From Vagococcus acidifermentans (GTDB lineage: Bacteria > Bacillota > Bacilli > Lactobacillales > Vagococcaceae), in NCBI RefSeq assembly GCF_003987655.1, contig NZ_NGKC01000008.1, forward strand, positions 1-64,000: a stretch of DNA of 64,000 bases. The letters are read 5' to 3'. Positions 49,535 to 57,998 of the stretch are shown one piece after another. A model generated the notes under the pieces. The model saw only the letters and a list, made by a program, of their open reading frames with translations, was not told the DNA's origin and searched no databases. Position 1 is the first letter of the stretch. Each line of letters starts with the position of its first letter. A program made the translations under genes and the position numbers.

Positions 49535-51142
49535 ATGAGAGAGCGTGAACGTATTTTAGAACTGGTGAAGCAAGGGATACTGTCCACAGAAGAAGCGCTT
49601 GTTTTACTGGAAAATATAGCTACGGAAAAAGATGAGTCGCTGGTTGATCTGGAAGCTGAAAAAGTTAAAAAGCCAAGTACTTTGGATGAAAAACAGGAAC
49701 ATTCAAGTACTATTGATAAAATTGAACAGACGAGTCACGAAGATTTCAAAAAAGAGCTTGAAGAAGACGAGCGCCGTGCTTTCGAAAAATTTGAAGAAAA
49801 CGAAGCCCGCGACAAAGAACGGCTTGAACAGATTTTGGAAGAGCTGGCGACCAAAGCCAATCAGGCATCCGCACAACTGGATGAACTCAATGTGACGATT
49901 CAAAAGGTGAAGACGGACATCCGGGATACGGAAGAACAGATTATGGTTCTGGACACGATGGAGGATTTGGAAACCTTGTCCGAGGAGAAAGAACAAGAAC
50001 GTGAGGCTTTGACTGAACGGATGAGCGACTTGCAAAGCAATCTGAGCGAACTGGAATCAGAAAAAGCTATTCTGGAAGACCAGCTGAAGGACATCCGCAA
50101 ACAGCAAAAAGAAAGTGCCAAAGACGAATGGATGTATAAATTCGAAATACCGGAAGACTGGAAAGAAACAGCCAACGAAACATTCTCGCAGGTCGGAGAA
50201 AAAATGAGCGAAGCCGGCAACCAGCTGGGGAGCTTTTTGAAGAAGACCATTGATGCTGTGACGACGACAGTCAACGACAACGTCGATTGGAAAGATGTAA
50301 ACATCAAAGTGCCCGGAGTTGCGAGCCAGAGCTTCAGTCATGAATTTGTCTACCCGGACAACAGCGCCACGATTGTGGATATCAAAGTGGCAAACGGTGA
50401 AGTCAAACTGAAGCAGTGGGACAGACCGGACGTCAAAGTCGAAGCGGCGATCAAGCTGTACGGCAAGATGGATGCCGCGACACCGTTCGAGGCATTTCTG
50501 GAGCGCAGCGATTTGGACGTCACGGATGAAAAAATTTCGTTCCAAATTCCGAACAAACGCGTGAAAGCCGACTTGGTCTTTTACTTGCCGGCCCGTGTGT
50601 ATGACCATGTGTCCATCAAATTGTTGAACGGGGCAGTGAAAATCACGGAGTTTGACGTCAAAGACATCTTCACTAAGAGCACAAACGGCGATATGACGTT
50701 TGACAAGCTGAGTGCGACGATGCTGGAAGTGGAAGGCGTCAACGGCACAGTCAAAGTGAAAGACAGCCATGTCATTGATTTGCTTGGCGAATCGGTCAAC
50801 GGTGAGTTTGTCATTCAATCCGATGTGGAAAACATGAGCATCTCGTTGATTAACGGCGATATTAAAGTGACCGCGCACAAGGCCAATCTTGCCAAACTGA
50901 ATGCAACGACAGTCAACGGCCAAATCAAAGTCGCATTGCCGGCCGACGCCAGCTTTGATGTGACAGCTAAAACTAATCTGGGCAGCGTCAAAAACCGCTT
51001 CAGCCATGCTGAAACAGTTAAAGAGAAGAAGAGCCGGAACAGTCACATGATTCAAATGAGACGGTCTGCCGGTGAACAAACAGCCTATTTGATTCTTAAC
51101 ACAACAACTGGTAATGTTTACTTGAAAGACACTGACAAATAG
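49535..51142 (+). CDS. liaX: LiaX-like envelope stress protein (DUF4097)
   Basis: The 535-residue protein begins RERERILELVKQGILSTEEALVLLE, a SHOCT-like/YvlB-type N-terminal helix pair. A long charged coiled coil (about 50-200) follows, then a C-terminal DUF4097 beta-helix-like domain with repeating VNG motifs (VANGEVKLKQW, LLNGAVKITEF, STNGDMTFDKL, SVNGEFVIQS, LINGDIKVTA, TVNGQIKVAL). Length and architecture match LiaX of Enterococcus faecalis (about 533 residues). That protein senses daptomycin and antimicrobial peptides and controls membrane remodelling through LiaFSR. The next two genes match liaY and liaZ, which supports the name. AGGAGG precedes the ATG. Confidence 0.88.
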   Translation: MRERERILELVKQGILSTEEALVLLENIATEKDESLVDLEAEKVKKPSTLDEKQEHSSTIDKIEQTSHEDFKKELEEDERRAFEKFEENEARDKERLEQILEELATKANQASAQLDELNVTIQKVKTDIRDTEEQIMVLDTMEDLETLSEEKEQEREALTERMSDLQSNLSELESEKAILEDQLKDIRKQQKESAKDEWMYKFEIPEDWKETANETFSQVGEKMSEAGNQLGSFLKKTIDAVTTTVNDNVDWKDVNIKVPGVASQSFSHEFVYPDNSATIVDIKVANGEVKLKQWDRPDVKVEAAIKLYGKMDAATPFEAFLERSDLDVTDEKISFQIPNKRVKADLVFYLPARVYDHVSIKLLNGAVKITEFDVKDIFTKSTNGDMTFDKLSATMLEVEGVNGTVKVKDSHVIDLLGESVNGEFVIQSDVENMSISLINGDIKVTAHKANLAKLNATTVNGQIKVALPADASFDVTAKTNLGSVKNRFSHAETVKEKKSRNSHMIQMRRSAGEQTAYLILNTTTGNVYLKDTDK

Positions 51143-51180
51143 GTTTTCCATGAATAAATTGAGCGAAGAGGTGAAAGCAA

Positions 51181-51528
51181 GTGAGACGAAGATTAACTAA
51201 ATCCAATAACAATATTGTCATTTCCGGTTGTCTGGGAGGAATCGCAGAATACCTGAATATCGACCCGACAATAGTGCGAGTCATTTATGTCTTTTTGTCA
51301 ATGTTTACAGCAATGTTCCCCGGGTTCTTCCTATACATTGCGCTGATGGTTTTAATGCCGTCAGGGGGACGCGGCTACCACGATTACAACCAGAACCGCA
51401 GTGAGAACTACGGAGGTCAAAGTAAAAAATATTTTTACACCAATCACACCGGCCGGAAACGACCAAGAAAAGAGGCCGAGAAGCTGGACCCCGAAGATAA
51501 TTCTGATGATGATTGGAGCGACTTCTAA
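51181..51528 (+). CDS. liaY: PspC-domain membrane protein, LiaY-like
   Basis: The 115-residue protein starts at GTG 51181 (GAGGTGAAAG upstream). The N-terminal PspC domain (RRLTKSNNNIVISGCLGGIAEYLNIDPTIVRVIYVFLSM) includes one or two membrane helices (about 32-60). A hydrophilic tail rich in Lys, Asp and Glu follows. In enterococci LiaY links LiaX to cardiolipin microdomain remodelling. The start codon of the next gene overlaps its stop by one base. Confidence 0.88.
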   Translation: MRRRLTKSNNNIVISGCLGGIAEYLNIDPTIVRVIYVFLSMFTAMFPGFFLYIALMVLMPSGGRGYHDYNQNRSENYGGQSKKYFYTNHTGRKRPRKEAEKLDPEDNSDDDWSDF

Positions 51529-51887
51529 TGACTTACCTGCAGCGATTGATTGTGACGACGCTTGCGTTTATTTCGATGGCCGTTTTGTTTCCGTCAAAAA
51601 TCTATGTCAGCAGTTTAGTCATTGCGTTTGTTGCAAGTTTCGTGCTGTCGATATTAAATACGCTGGTTAGACCGGTGTTGTATATTTTATCACTGCCGAT
51701 TACCTTTTTAACTTTCGGGTTGTTCAGCTTTGTCATCAATGGGTTAATGCTGAAGCTGACCTCGCTGGTTGTGGGTACCCACGCCTTTGCATTTTCAAGT
51801 TTCTGGTCAGCTCTGATGATGGCTGTTGTGCTATCCATCGTCAATGCCATTGTCGAAGACCACCATGCCCGTAAATATTTGAGATAG
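51528..51887 (+). CDS. liaZ: Phage holin family 4-helix membrane protein, LiaZ/YvlD-like
   Basis: From ATG 51528 the protein has 119 residues and four hydrophobic helices. It contains LNTLVRPVLYILSLPITFLTFGLFSFVINGLMLKL, the signature of the phage_holin_4_2 (YvlD) family. It is the third gene of the liaXYZ-like unit and has its own short GGAG site. The frame could also begin at 51513, but the coupled ATG is better. Confidence 0.87.
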   Translation: MTYLQRLIVTTLAFISMAVLFPSKIYVSSLVIAFVASFVLSILNTLVRPVLYILSLPITFLTFGLFSFVINGLMLKLTSLVVGTHAFAFSSFWSALMMAVVLSIVNAIVEDHHARKYLR

Positions 51888-51895
51888 ACATAAAC

Positions 51896-51925
51896 GAGCC
51901 TGAAGCTGCTGCTTCAGGCTCTATT
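51896..51925. terminator. Terminator between the lia operon and malR
   Basis: GAGCCTGAAGC / GCTTCAGGCTC is a perfect 11-base stem with a 4-base loop, followed by TATTTG. It is shared by convergent genes. Confidence 0.88.
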
Positions 51926-51929
51926 TGTG

Positions 51930-52889
51930 TTATTCTTTTGATGCATCCGTACTGCCGCGGACGACCAATTCCGGCAAAAACAATTTATTGCCTTGCGGGG
52001 CATTTTTCTGTGAAATTTTGTTTAACAGCATTTGTGCGCATGCTTTTCCCATTTCAACGACAGGCTGTTTGATTGTCGTCAGGCGGGGATAGGCTATCTG
52101 GTCGAGAAAAACGCCGTCGAAGCCGACGATGCCATAATCTTGAGGAATCCGGGCTTTTTTTCTCAGCAGCCCGCGCTGGATGCCGATGGCCAGCCGGTCG
52201 CTGCTGCAAACGAAGGCTGTTTTTTTCTCAAATTTATGGAAGTTTTCTTCGATAAAAGCAGCCGAATAGCGCGACCGGTTTTCGAACCGGTGAATTTCCG
52301 GGACCAGCTGACGCTGCTGCACGGTATTGATATAGCCTGCTTCACGGGAAAACTCGAAGGTTTCCTTGACATCTATGCCGATGAACACGATGTTTTTATA
52401 GCCGCTGTTCAGTGCATGTTCGGTAGCCATTGCGGTTCCCGCCGCATTGTCGGTATCGACAAAATCAATGCCGAAGCGGTTTTCGCCAAACAGCACCAGC
52501 GGTTTTTCCAGACGCTGAATCCATTCGTAATCACTGCTGCGCATGCCGGTGATGATGTAGCCGTCGCTTTGGCCGATATCAAAACTGTTTTCGCTGACCA
52601 GCTGCAAGGAATACTGATGCTTATCGAGTTCGCGGGAAACTCCTGTCAAAAGGTGCATGTAATATGGTTCGGTTGTATCCATTTCTTCTAGAATAAATAA
52701 TTTGACCACTTGTGTCATGTTTTTGGCAAGCGCCTTGGCTGCGGCATTCGGCTGGTAATTCAATTCCTTCATTGCCTGAAAAACCAGTTCTTTTAGTTCA
52801 TCGGTTACCAGCTCTGGGTGATTAATCACCCGGGACACCGTCATTTTTGATACGTTGGCTTTTTTCGCCACATCAGATAATGTAACCAT
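51930..52889 (-). CDS. malR: LacI-family regulator of maltodextrin use, MalR-like
   Basis: The 319-residue protein has the LacI helix-turn-helix VTLSDVAKKANVSKMTVSRVINHPELV with the hinge helix NYQPNAAAKALAKN. A periplasmic-binding-like sugar domain follows (ITGMRSSDYEWIQRL, NAAGTAMATEHALNSGYKNIVFIG, YGIVGFDGVFLDQIAYPRLTTIKQP). It is divergent from the GH13/mal genes and lies next to them, so control of this locus is the natural inference. TGTTA-N4-TAACA palindromes with mostly central CG fit a LacI-type operator. A TATAAT on the minus strand (52925-52930) marks its own promoter. Confidence 0.9.
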   Translation of the reverse strand: MVTLSDVAKKANVSKMTVSRVINHPELVTDELKELVFQAMKELNYQPNAAAKALAKNMTQVVKLFILEEMDTTEPYYMHLLTGVSRELDKHQYSLQLVSENSFDIGQSDGYIITGMRSSDYEWIQRLEKPLVLFGENRFGIDFVDTDNAAGTAMATEHALNSGYKNIVFIGIDVKETFEFSREAGYINTVQQRQLVPEIHRFENRSRYSAAFIEENFHKFEKKTAFVCSSDRLAIGIQRGLLRKKARIPQDYGIVGFDGVFLDQIAYPRLTTIKQPVVEMGKACAQMLLNKISQKNAPQGNKLFLPELVVRGSTDASKE

Positions 52890-53026
52890 TTTTTCCTCTT
52901 TCTATTTTAAAATTGTCTATTCATATTATAGTCATTTTTTCACCGAAATACCAGATTTCTAAATATGTTGCAAAAAAATTCTAATAAAGCTATCGTTTTT
53001 AATCAGTCGGCGCTTTTCTTTTAAAA

Positions 53027-53040
53027 TGTTACCGTTAACA
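53027..53040. promoter_or_regulatory. MalR-type operator between malR and the GH13 genes
   Basis: TGTTACCGTTAACA: palindromic TGTTA/TAACA arms with central CG. It lies 73 bases before the GH13 start and may overlap the -35 region of its promoter. It also resembles a CcpA cre site with one mismatch, so either regulator could bind. Confidence 0.65.
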
Positions 53041-53112
53041 ACGAGTTTGCTATTGTAATTGTGCGTAACATTTCATAGACTGTCAAGTGAATGAAGAAAA
53101 GGAGGGAATAAA

Positions 53113-54774
53113 ATGGCACAGGAATGGTGGCGGCAGACAATTGTTTATCAAATCTACCCGAAAAGTTTCCAAGACAGCAACGATGATGGCATCGGCGATA
53201 TTCCGGGCATCATCCGGAGACTTGATTACCTGTCTGAACTGGGTGTGGAAACACTCTGGCTGAACCCGATTTTTATTTCACCTCAGATTGACAACGGCTA
53301 TGATGTGTCCAATTATTACGCGGTCGACAGTCTTTTCGGCACGATGGCGGATGTGGAAATGCTGATTGCCGGAGCGCATCAACGGGGGATGAAGGTCATG
53401 TTTGATTTTGTATTGAATCATACCTCACGCGAACATCCCTGGTTTCAGGAGGCGCTGAAAGGGCCGGATAATATTTACCGGGATTACTATTTATGGCACC
53501 CGGGCAGTCAGGACAGCGGTCTTCCCAATAACTGGGAATCATTTTTCGGCGGTTCTGTCTGGGAAAAGGATGAAGCGAGCGGCGAATATTATTTTCATCT
53601 GTTCGACAAGGAGATGCCGGACTTGAACTGGCACAACCCCGAAGTCCGTAAAGCCATGCTTGACATCGCTGCTTTCTGGATTGAAAAGGGGATTGACGGG
53701 CTGCGTCTGGACGCATTTATTCATATTATTAAAGACGATTTTAACAAACAACTGCCGGGGCTTGCTCAAGGTGAACTTGCATTGGCTGAAGAATATTATG
53801 CCAACCTTCCCGGTGTGCTGGATTATTTATCGGAGTTTATCGGCGGGGTTAAAGCTATCAAACCGGATTTGTTTATTTTGGGAGAGGCGGCTTCGGCAAC
53901 ACCTGAGTTGGGCAGCCGCTATACGCAGCCGGAAAATAATTTGTGCAGCAGTGTGATTTCGTTTAATTATTTTAAATTTGCTGAATCCAGTGCGGACGGG
54001 CTGAAGGACCCGCAGGCTGTCCAGCTGTTTAAACAGACAATGATGGACTGGCAAAAAACACTGTCTGCTGACCAGCTGCCGGCTCTTTATTGGAATAATC
54101 ACGACATGGCAAGACTGGTGTCGCGCTTTGGCGATGACACTGTCTACCGTGACCGGAGCGCAACGATGCTGGCAGCGCTGATGTATTTGCAGTGCGGTAT
54201 CCCCGTTTTATTGTACGGTGAAGAAATCGGCATGAAAAACCTCGTGCTGTCTGATGTGGACAAGCTGCAGGACAAACGGGCGCTCGAACAGAAACGCCGG
54301 CTGCTTTCGGAGGGCTGTTCTGAGGCGGAAGCTATGCACCTTGTCGTTTCACAGCATAAAGAAGCCAGCCGCGGCGCCATGCAGTGGGACGACAGCGAAT
54401 TTGCCGGCTTTTCCAATGTTGCTCCGTGGTTAGGGGTTAATCAGGAGTCGCGTTATAATGTTGCGGCGGAATCAGCCGCAGCAGACAGTGTGCTGCACTT
54501 TTACCGCAGCTTGCTGGCACTGAAGCGCAGGCCGCTGTTTACTGAAGGCAGTATTGAATTTTTAGCAACAGCTGATACACTCTTCGGTTATACCCGCAGC
54601 TGGCAGGATGAACGGGCAGTGATTCTTTGCAATCTGACTGCCGAAGAACAGTCCGTTGCACCGTGGCTGCCGGCTGACCCGGAGTACAATGAGATACTGG
54701 CTAATTTTGACTTTTCAGGAAATGTGCACCGTCTGCCGCCTTATGGTGTGGTAGTGATTGTGTACGAAGACTAA
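53113..54774 (+). CDS. GH13 alpha-glucosidase (oligo-1,6-glucosidase / MalL group)
   Basis: A cytoplasmic 553-residue GH13 enzyme of subfamily 31 type, with the start WWRQTIVYQIYPKSFQDSNDDG. Conserved regions are DFVLNHTS (region I), MPDLNWHNP (the QPDLN-like loop), GLRLDAF with the nucleophile Asp (region II, about residue 203), ILGEAAS with the acid Glu (region III) and WNNHDMAR (region IV). The residue after the nucleophile is Ala. Enzymes specific for alpha-1,6 bonds usually have Val there, so alpha-1,4 activity on maltodextrins is possible. AAGGAGGG precedes the ATG. The next gene follows after 19 bases. Confidence 0.9.
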   Translation: MAQEWWRQTIVYQIYPKSFQDSNDDGIGDIPGIIRRLDYLSELGVETLWLNPIFISPQIDNGYDVSNYYAVDSLFGTMADVEMLIAGAHQRGMKVMFDFVLNHTSREHPWFQEALKGPDNIYRDYYLWHPGSQDSGLPNNWESFFGGSVWEKDEASGEYYFHLFDKEMPDLNWHNPEVRKAMLDIAAFWIEKGIDGLRLDAFIHIIKDDFNKQLPGLAQGELALAEEYYANLPGVLDYLSEFIGGVKAIKPDLFILGEAASATPELGSRYTQPENNLCSSVISFNYFKFAESSADGLKDPQAVQLFKQTMMDWQKTLSADQLPALYWNNHDMARLVSRFGDDTVYRDRSATMLAALMYLQCGIPVLLYGEEIGMKNLVLSDVDKLQDKRALEQKRRLLSEGCSEAEAMHLVVSQHKEASRGAMQWDDSEFAGFSNVAPWLGVNQESRYNVAAESAAADSVLHFYRSLLALKRRPLFTEGSIEFLATADTLFGYTRSWQDERAVILCNLTAEEQSVAPWLPADPEYNEILANFDFSGNVHRLPPYGVVVIVYED

Positions 54775-54793
54775 TTTCAGGAGGGAACAATAT

Positions 54794-56572
54794 ATGGAAC
54801 GTTCAGCTTTATTACATCGACCGGACAGTGAATACGCGTATTTATATGAGAAGGACCGGTTTCATATTCGGTTGCGCACTAAACATAAAGATGTTGCGGC
54901 AGTGAGGTTAATTGCCGGCGACCCCTATTTGATAGATCAGGACAAATGGTATCAGCAGTCTGAAGCGATGACACTTTTGGCGTCAACAGAAGACTACGAT
55001 TATTGGTTTATTGAAGTGTCAGCCAAATTCCGCCGTATCCAGTATGCTTTTCATGTTACCGGGGCAGATGATGAGGAAGTGTTTTACGGCGACAGAGGAT
55101 TATTTGACGTAAGCCAGGCTGTTTTGGCCAAAGCGGAAAATTATTTCCGGATGCCGTTTTTCCATGAAATCGACCGCTTCAAATCACCGCAGTGGGTGAA
55201 GGAAACTGTCTGGTATCAAATCTTCCCGGAACGTTTTGCCAACGGCGACACGAGCAACGACCCGGCAGGCACACTGCCGTGGGGCAGCAAACTGCCGGGA
55301 CGTGAAGATTTCTTCGGCGGAGATTTGCAAGGCGTCATCGATCATTTGGATTATTTGGTTGATTTAGGCATTAACGGCATTTATTTCTGTCCGATTTTTA
55401 CGGCTTATTCCAATCATAAATATGACACCATTGATTACTTTGATATTGACCCGGCTTTCGGCGACAAAGCGCTCTTTAAAAAGCTGGTCAGCGAGGCGCA
55501 CAAGCGCGGCATCCGCATCATGCTGGATGCGGTCTTTAACCATGCCGGCTACTATGCGCCGCAGTGGCAAGATGTGGTCGAACATGAGGAACAGTCGCGC
55601 TACAAAGACTGGTTCCATATCCACAGCTTCCCGGTGGCATACGGACAAAACGGTAACTTCGAAGGGGCGACAACGCTCTCCTACGATACGTTTGCCTTTA
55701 CTCCGCGGATGCCTAAATTAAATACCGCCAATCCGGAAGTTCAGGAATATCTGCTGGACATTGCGACGTATTGGATTAAAGAGTTTGACATTGATGCTTG
55801 GCGGCTGGATGTGGCAAATGAGGTCGACCATCATTTCTGGAAACAGTTTTATCAGGCGACGATAGCCTTGAAAGAGGATTTTTATATTTTAGGCGAGGTT
55901 TGGCATTCGTCTCAAAGCTGGCTGAACGGCGATGAGTTTCATGCGGTGATGAACTACGCTTATACAGAAACGATTTTGAATTTCTTTGTCAAAGAGGAAA
56001 TCACAGCTAAAAAAATGGTCAGCGGTCTGAATGAACAGCTGATGCTGTACCGTCAGCAAACCAATGAAGTGATGTTCAACTGTCTTGATTCGCACGACAC
56101 GGCGCGTCTTTTGACCGTCAGCGGAGAAGATAAGGATGTGGCGAAGATGGCACTGGCTTTCACATTTCTGCAGCACGGCTCACCTTGTCTTTATTACGGG
56201 ACAGAGGTCGGCATGCTGGGCGAAAATGATCCGGACTGCCGCCGCTGCATGATTTGGGAAGAGGAACAGCAGGACTTGGATATGCTGTCATTCACCAAAG
56301 CACTGATTGCGCTGAGAAAAGCGTATCAGCCGATTCTCTCTTACGGCGGACTGGCGTTCACGCATGTTAATAACGACGATAATTACCTGATTTTCCGCCG
56401 GGAATCCCCGGATGGTGTCATCGATGCTTACTTTAACCGCGGCACAGCCGGACATGCCGTCGTTCTGGGTTATAATGAGAAAATCATCATGAGTCAAAAT
56501 GTGACGCAGACAGGAAAAGGGTTGACGATTGGCGAAAAAGGCTTTTTGGTCGTCGCTAAAACCAATGAGTGA
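54794..56572 (+). CDS. Cytoplasmic maltogenic amylase / neopullulanase (GH13_20)
   Basis: From ATG 54794 (AGGAGGG upstream) the enzyme has 592 residues and no signal peptide. The N-terminal CBM34-type domain (about 1-125; LHRPDSEYAYLYEKDRFHIRLRTK) is typical of cyclomaltodextrinase, maltogenic amylase and neopullulanase. The catalytic domain has VWYQIFPERFANGD, DAVFNHAGY, AWRLDVANEVDH with the nucleophile Asp, ILGEVWH and CLDSHDTAR. It hydrolyses imported maltodextrins to maltose. It forms one unit with the preceding alpha-glucosidase gene. Confidence 0.93.
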   Translation: MERSALLHRPDSEYAYLYEKDRFHIRLRTKHKDVAAVRLIAGDPYLIDQDKWYQQSEAMTLLASTEDYDYWFIEVSAKFRRIQYAFHVTGADDEEVFYGDRGLFDVSQAVLAKAENYFRMPFFHEIDRFKSPQWVKETVWYQIFPERFANGDTSNDPAGTLPWGSKLPGREDFFGGDLQGVIDHLDYLVDLGINGIYFCPIFTAYSNHKYDTIDYFDIDPAFGDKALFKKLVSEAHKRGIRIMLDAVFNHAGYYAPQWQDVVEHEEQSRYKDWFHIHSFPVAYGQNGNFEGATTLSYDTFAFTPRMPKLNTANPEVQEYLLDIATYWIKEFDIDAWRLDVANEVDHHFWKQFYQATIALKEDFYILGEVWHSSQSWLNGDEFHAVMNYAYTETILNFFVKEEITAKKMVSGLNEQLMLYRQQTNEVMFNCLDSHDTARLLTVSGEDKDVAKMALAFTFLQHGSPCLYYGTEVGMLGENDPDCRRCMIWEEEQQDLDMLSFTKALIALRKAYQPILSYGGLAFTHVNNDDNYLIFRRESPDGVIDAYFNRGTAGHAVVLGYNEKIIMSQNVTQTGKGLTIGEKGFLVVAKTNE

Positions 56573-56575
56573 TTC

Positions 56576-56589
56576 TGTTATCGGTAACA
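56576..56589. promoter_or_regulatory. Upstream MalR-type operator of malE
   Basis: TGTTATCGGTAACA directly after the amylase stop. It has the same TGTTA/TAACA arms and central CG as the site at 53027. Its centre is 32 bases (about three helical turns) from the operator inside the malE promoter. Confidence 0.7.
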
Positions 56590-56601
56590 GTGTAAAAACG
56601 G

Positions 56602-56630
56602 TTGCAGTGTTACTGATAACAAACTAGAAT
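56602..56630 (+). promoter_or_regulatory. malE promoter with operator in its spacer
   Basis: TTGCAG (56602-56607) and TAGAAT (56625-56630) are 17 bases apart. The spacer begins with TGTTACTGATAACA (56608-56621), a third TGTTA-N4-TAACA palindrome, so bound regulator would exclude RNA polymerase. A cre-like sequence, TAAAAACGGTTGCA (56593-56606, one mismatch), overlaps the -35. Confidence 0.75.
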
Positions 56631-56676
56631 AAGTGTGTGGAAAAAAAGAAATCATAAACTTAGGGGGCTTTATGTA

Positions 56677-57939
56677 ATGAACGTATCATTTAAGAAGTTT
56701 GGATTAGGCTTGCTGACTGCCGGTTTGGCACTTGGTTTGGCAGCTTGCGGCAGTGATGACAAAAAGAAAGAAGACACAGCCGCAAAGGACACAGGTTTAG
56801 AAATATCAGTCGATAAAGGTTACATCCCTTATTTAGAAGAAATCAAGGGCGAGTTTGAAAAAGAAAACAACATTAAAATCAAACTTACAGAACGCGACAT
56901 GTTTGAACAGCTGGATGCTCTGTCATTAGACGGTCCGGCAGGCAAAGCACCGGATGTCATGATGTCAGCTTATGACCGCTTGGGACCTTTGGGACAGCAA
57001 GGACACTTGGCAGAAGTTAAATTGACGGACGACAGTATCTACAATGATAAAGACAAACAGCAAGTCACTGTTGACGGTAAGTTTTTCGGGGCACCGGCAG
57101 TTATCGAAACATTGATTTTGTACTATAATACAGAATTATTAAACGAAGCACCAAAAACATTTAACGAATTGGAAGAAATCGCCAAGGACGACAAATTTGC
57201 TTTTGAGAGCGAACAAGGCAAAAACGTCGGCTTCCTGGCTAAATGGACCGACTTCTACTTCTCTTACGGTCTGATTGCCGGCTACGGCGGCTACGTCTTC
57301 GGCGATAACGGCACGAACCCGCAAGAAATCGGTTTGAACAATGAAGGGGCGATCGAAGGTATCGAGTACGCAGTGAACTGGTTTCAGAATGTTTGGCCAA
57401 AAGGCATGATGGATATCAAGAGTGCCGGTGATTTTGTAACAGACCAGTTTACAAAAGGCAACACTGCGGCAATCATTGACGGACCATGGGCAGCCAACAC
57501 GTACAAAGAAGCCGGCGTGCCGTTCAGCACAGCGAAGATTCCGACATTAGTAAACGGAAACGAGTATGAAGCATTCGGCGGCGGTAAAGCATGGGTTGTC
57601 AGCAACTACTCCAAGAACAAAGAAGTCGCTCAAAAATTTGTTGACTACGTGACTAACGAAGCCAACCAGACAAAATTGTACGAAATGACAAATGAAGTAC
57701 CAGCGAACAATAAATCACGCGATGCAGCTGCCAAAGGCGATGATGCCTTGACTCAAGCGGTTATCGCTCAGTATGAAAATGCGTCGCCGATGCCGAATAT
57801 CCCAGAGATGGGCGAAGTTTGGACCGGTGGTGAGAACTTGATGTTTGATGCTGCTGCCGGCAAGAAATCAGTCCAAGAAGTTGCGGACGCAGCGGTACAG
57901 ACAATCAAGGAAAGTATTGCCCAGAAATACGGCAACTAA
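56677..57939 (+). CDS. malE: Maltodextrin-binding lipoprotein MalE
   Basis: The extracellular solute-binding protein of family 1 has a 420-residue precursor from ATG 56677 (TTAGGGGG upstream), with lipobox LAAC (Cys about residue 25). Typical MalE features are EISVDKGYIPYLEEIKGEFEKENNIKI, APDVMMSAYDRLGPLGQQG, AIIDGPWAA, FGGGKAWVVSNYSKN and EVPANN. It is the first gene after the operator-controlled promoter, and a hairpin terminator separates it from malF. Confidence 0.95.
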   Translation: MNVSFKKFGLGLLTAGLALGLAACGSDDKKKEDTAAKDTGLEISVDKGYIPYLEEIKGEFEKENNIKIKLTERDMFEQLDALSLDGPAGKAPDVMMSAYDRLGPLGQQGHLAEVKLTDDSIYNDKDKQQVTVDGKFFGAPAVIETLILYYNTELLNEAPKTFNELEEIAKDDKFAFESEQGKNVGFLAKWTDFYFSYGLIAGYGGYVFGDNGTNPQEIGLNNEGAIEGIEYAVNWFQNVWPKGMMDIKSAGDFVTDQFTKGNTAAIIDGPWAANTYKEAGVPFSTAKIPTLVNGNEYEAFGGGKAWVVSNYSKNKEVAQKFVDYVTNEANQTKLYEMTNEVPANNKSRDAAAKGDDALTQAVIAQYENASPMPNIPEMGEVWTGGENLMFDAAAGKKSVQEVADAAVQTIKESIAQKYGN

Positions 57940-57944
57940 ATGTT

Positions 57945-57983
57945 ATAAAACGGCAGAGTTGCATCGCTTCTCTGCCGTTTTTA
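57945..57983 (+). terminator. Intra-operon terminator between malE and malF
   Basis: ATAAAACGGCAGAG / CTCTGCCGTTTTTAT stem with a loop of about 11 bases and TTTTTA. malF has no visible promoter of its own, so partial read-through is expected and malE should be the most abundant message. Confidence 0.85.
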
Positions 57984-57998
57984 TAAGATAGGAGAAAA

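Noticed and set aside
50057-51151. A 364-codon minus-strand frame opposite liaX
   Set aside because: The plus-strand LiaX-like product has repeat structure and correct length; the antisense frame has none of these features.
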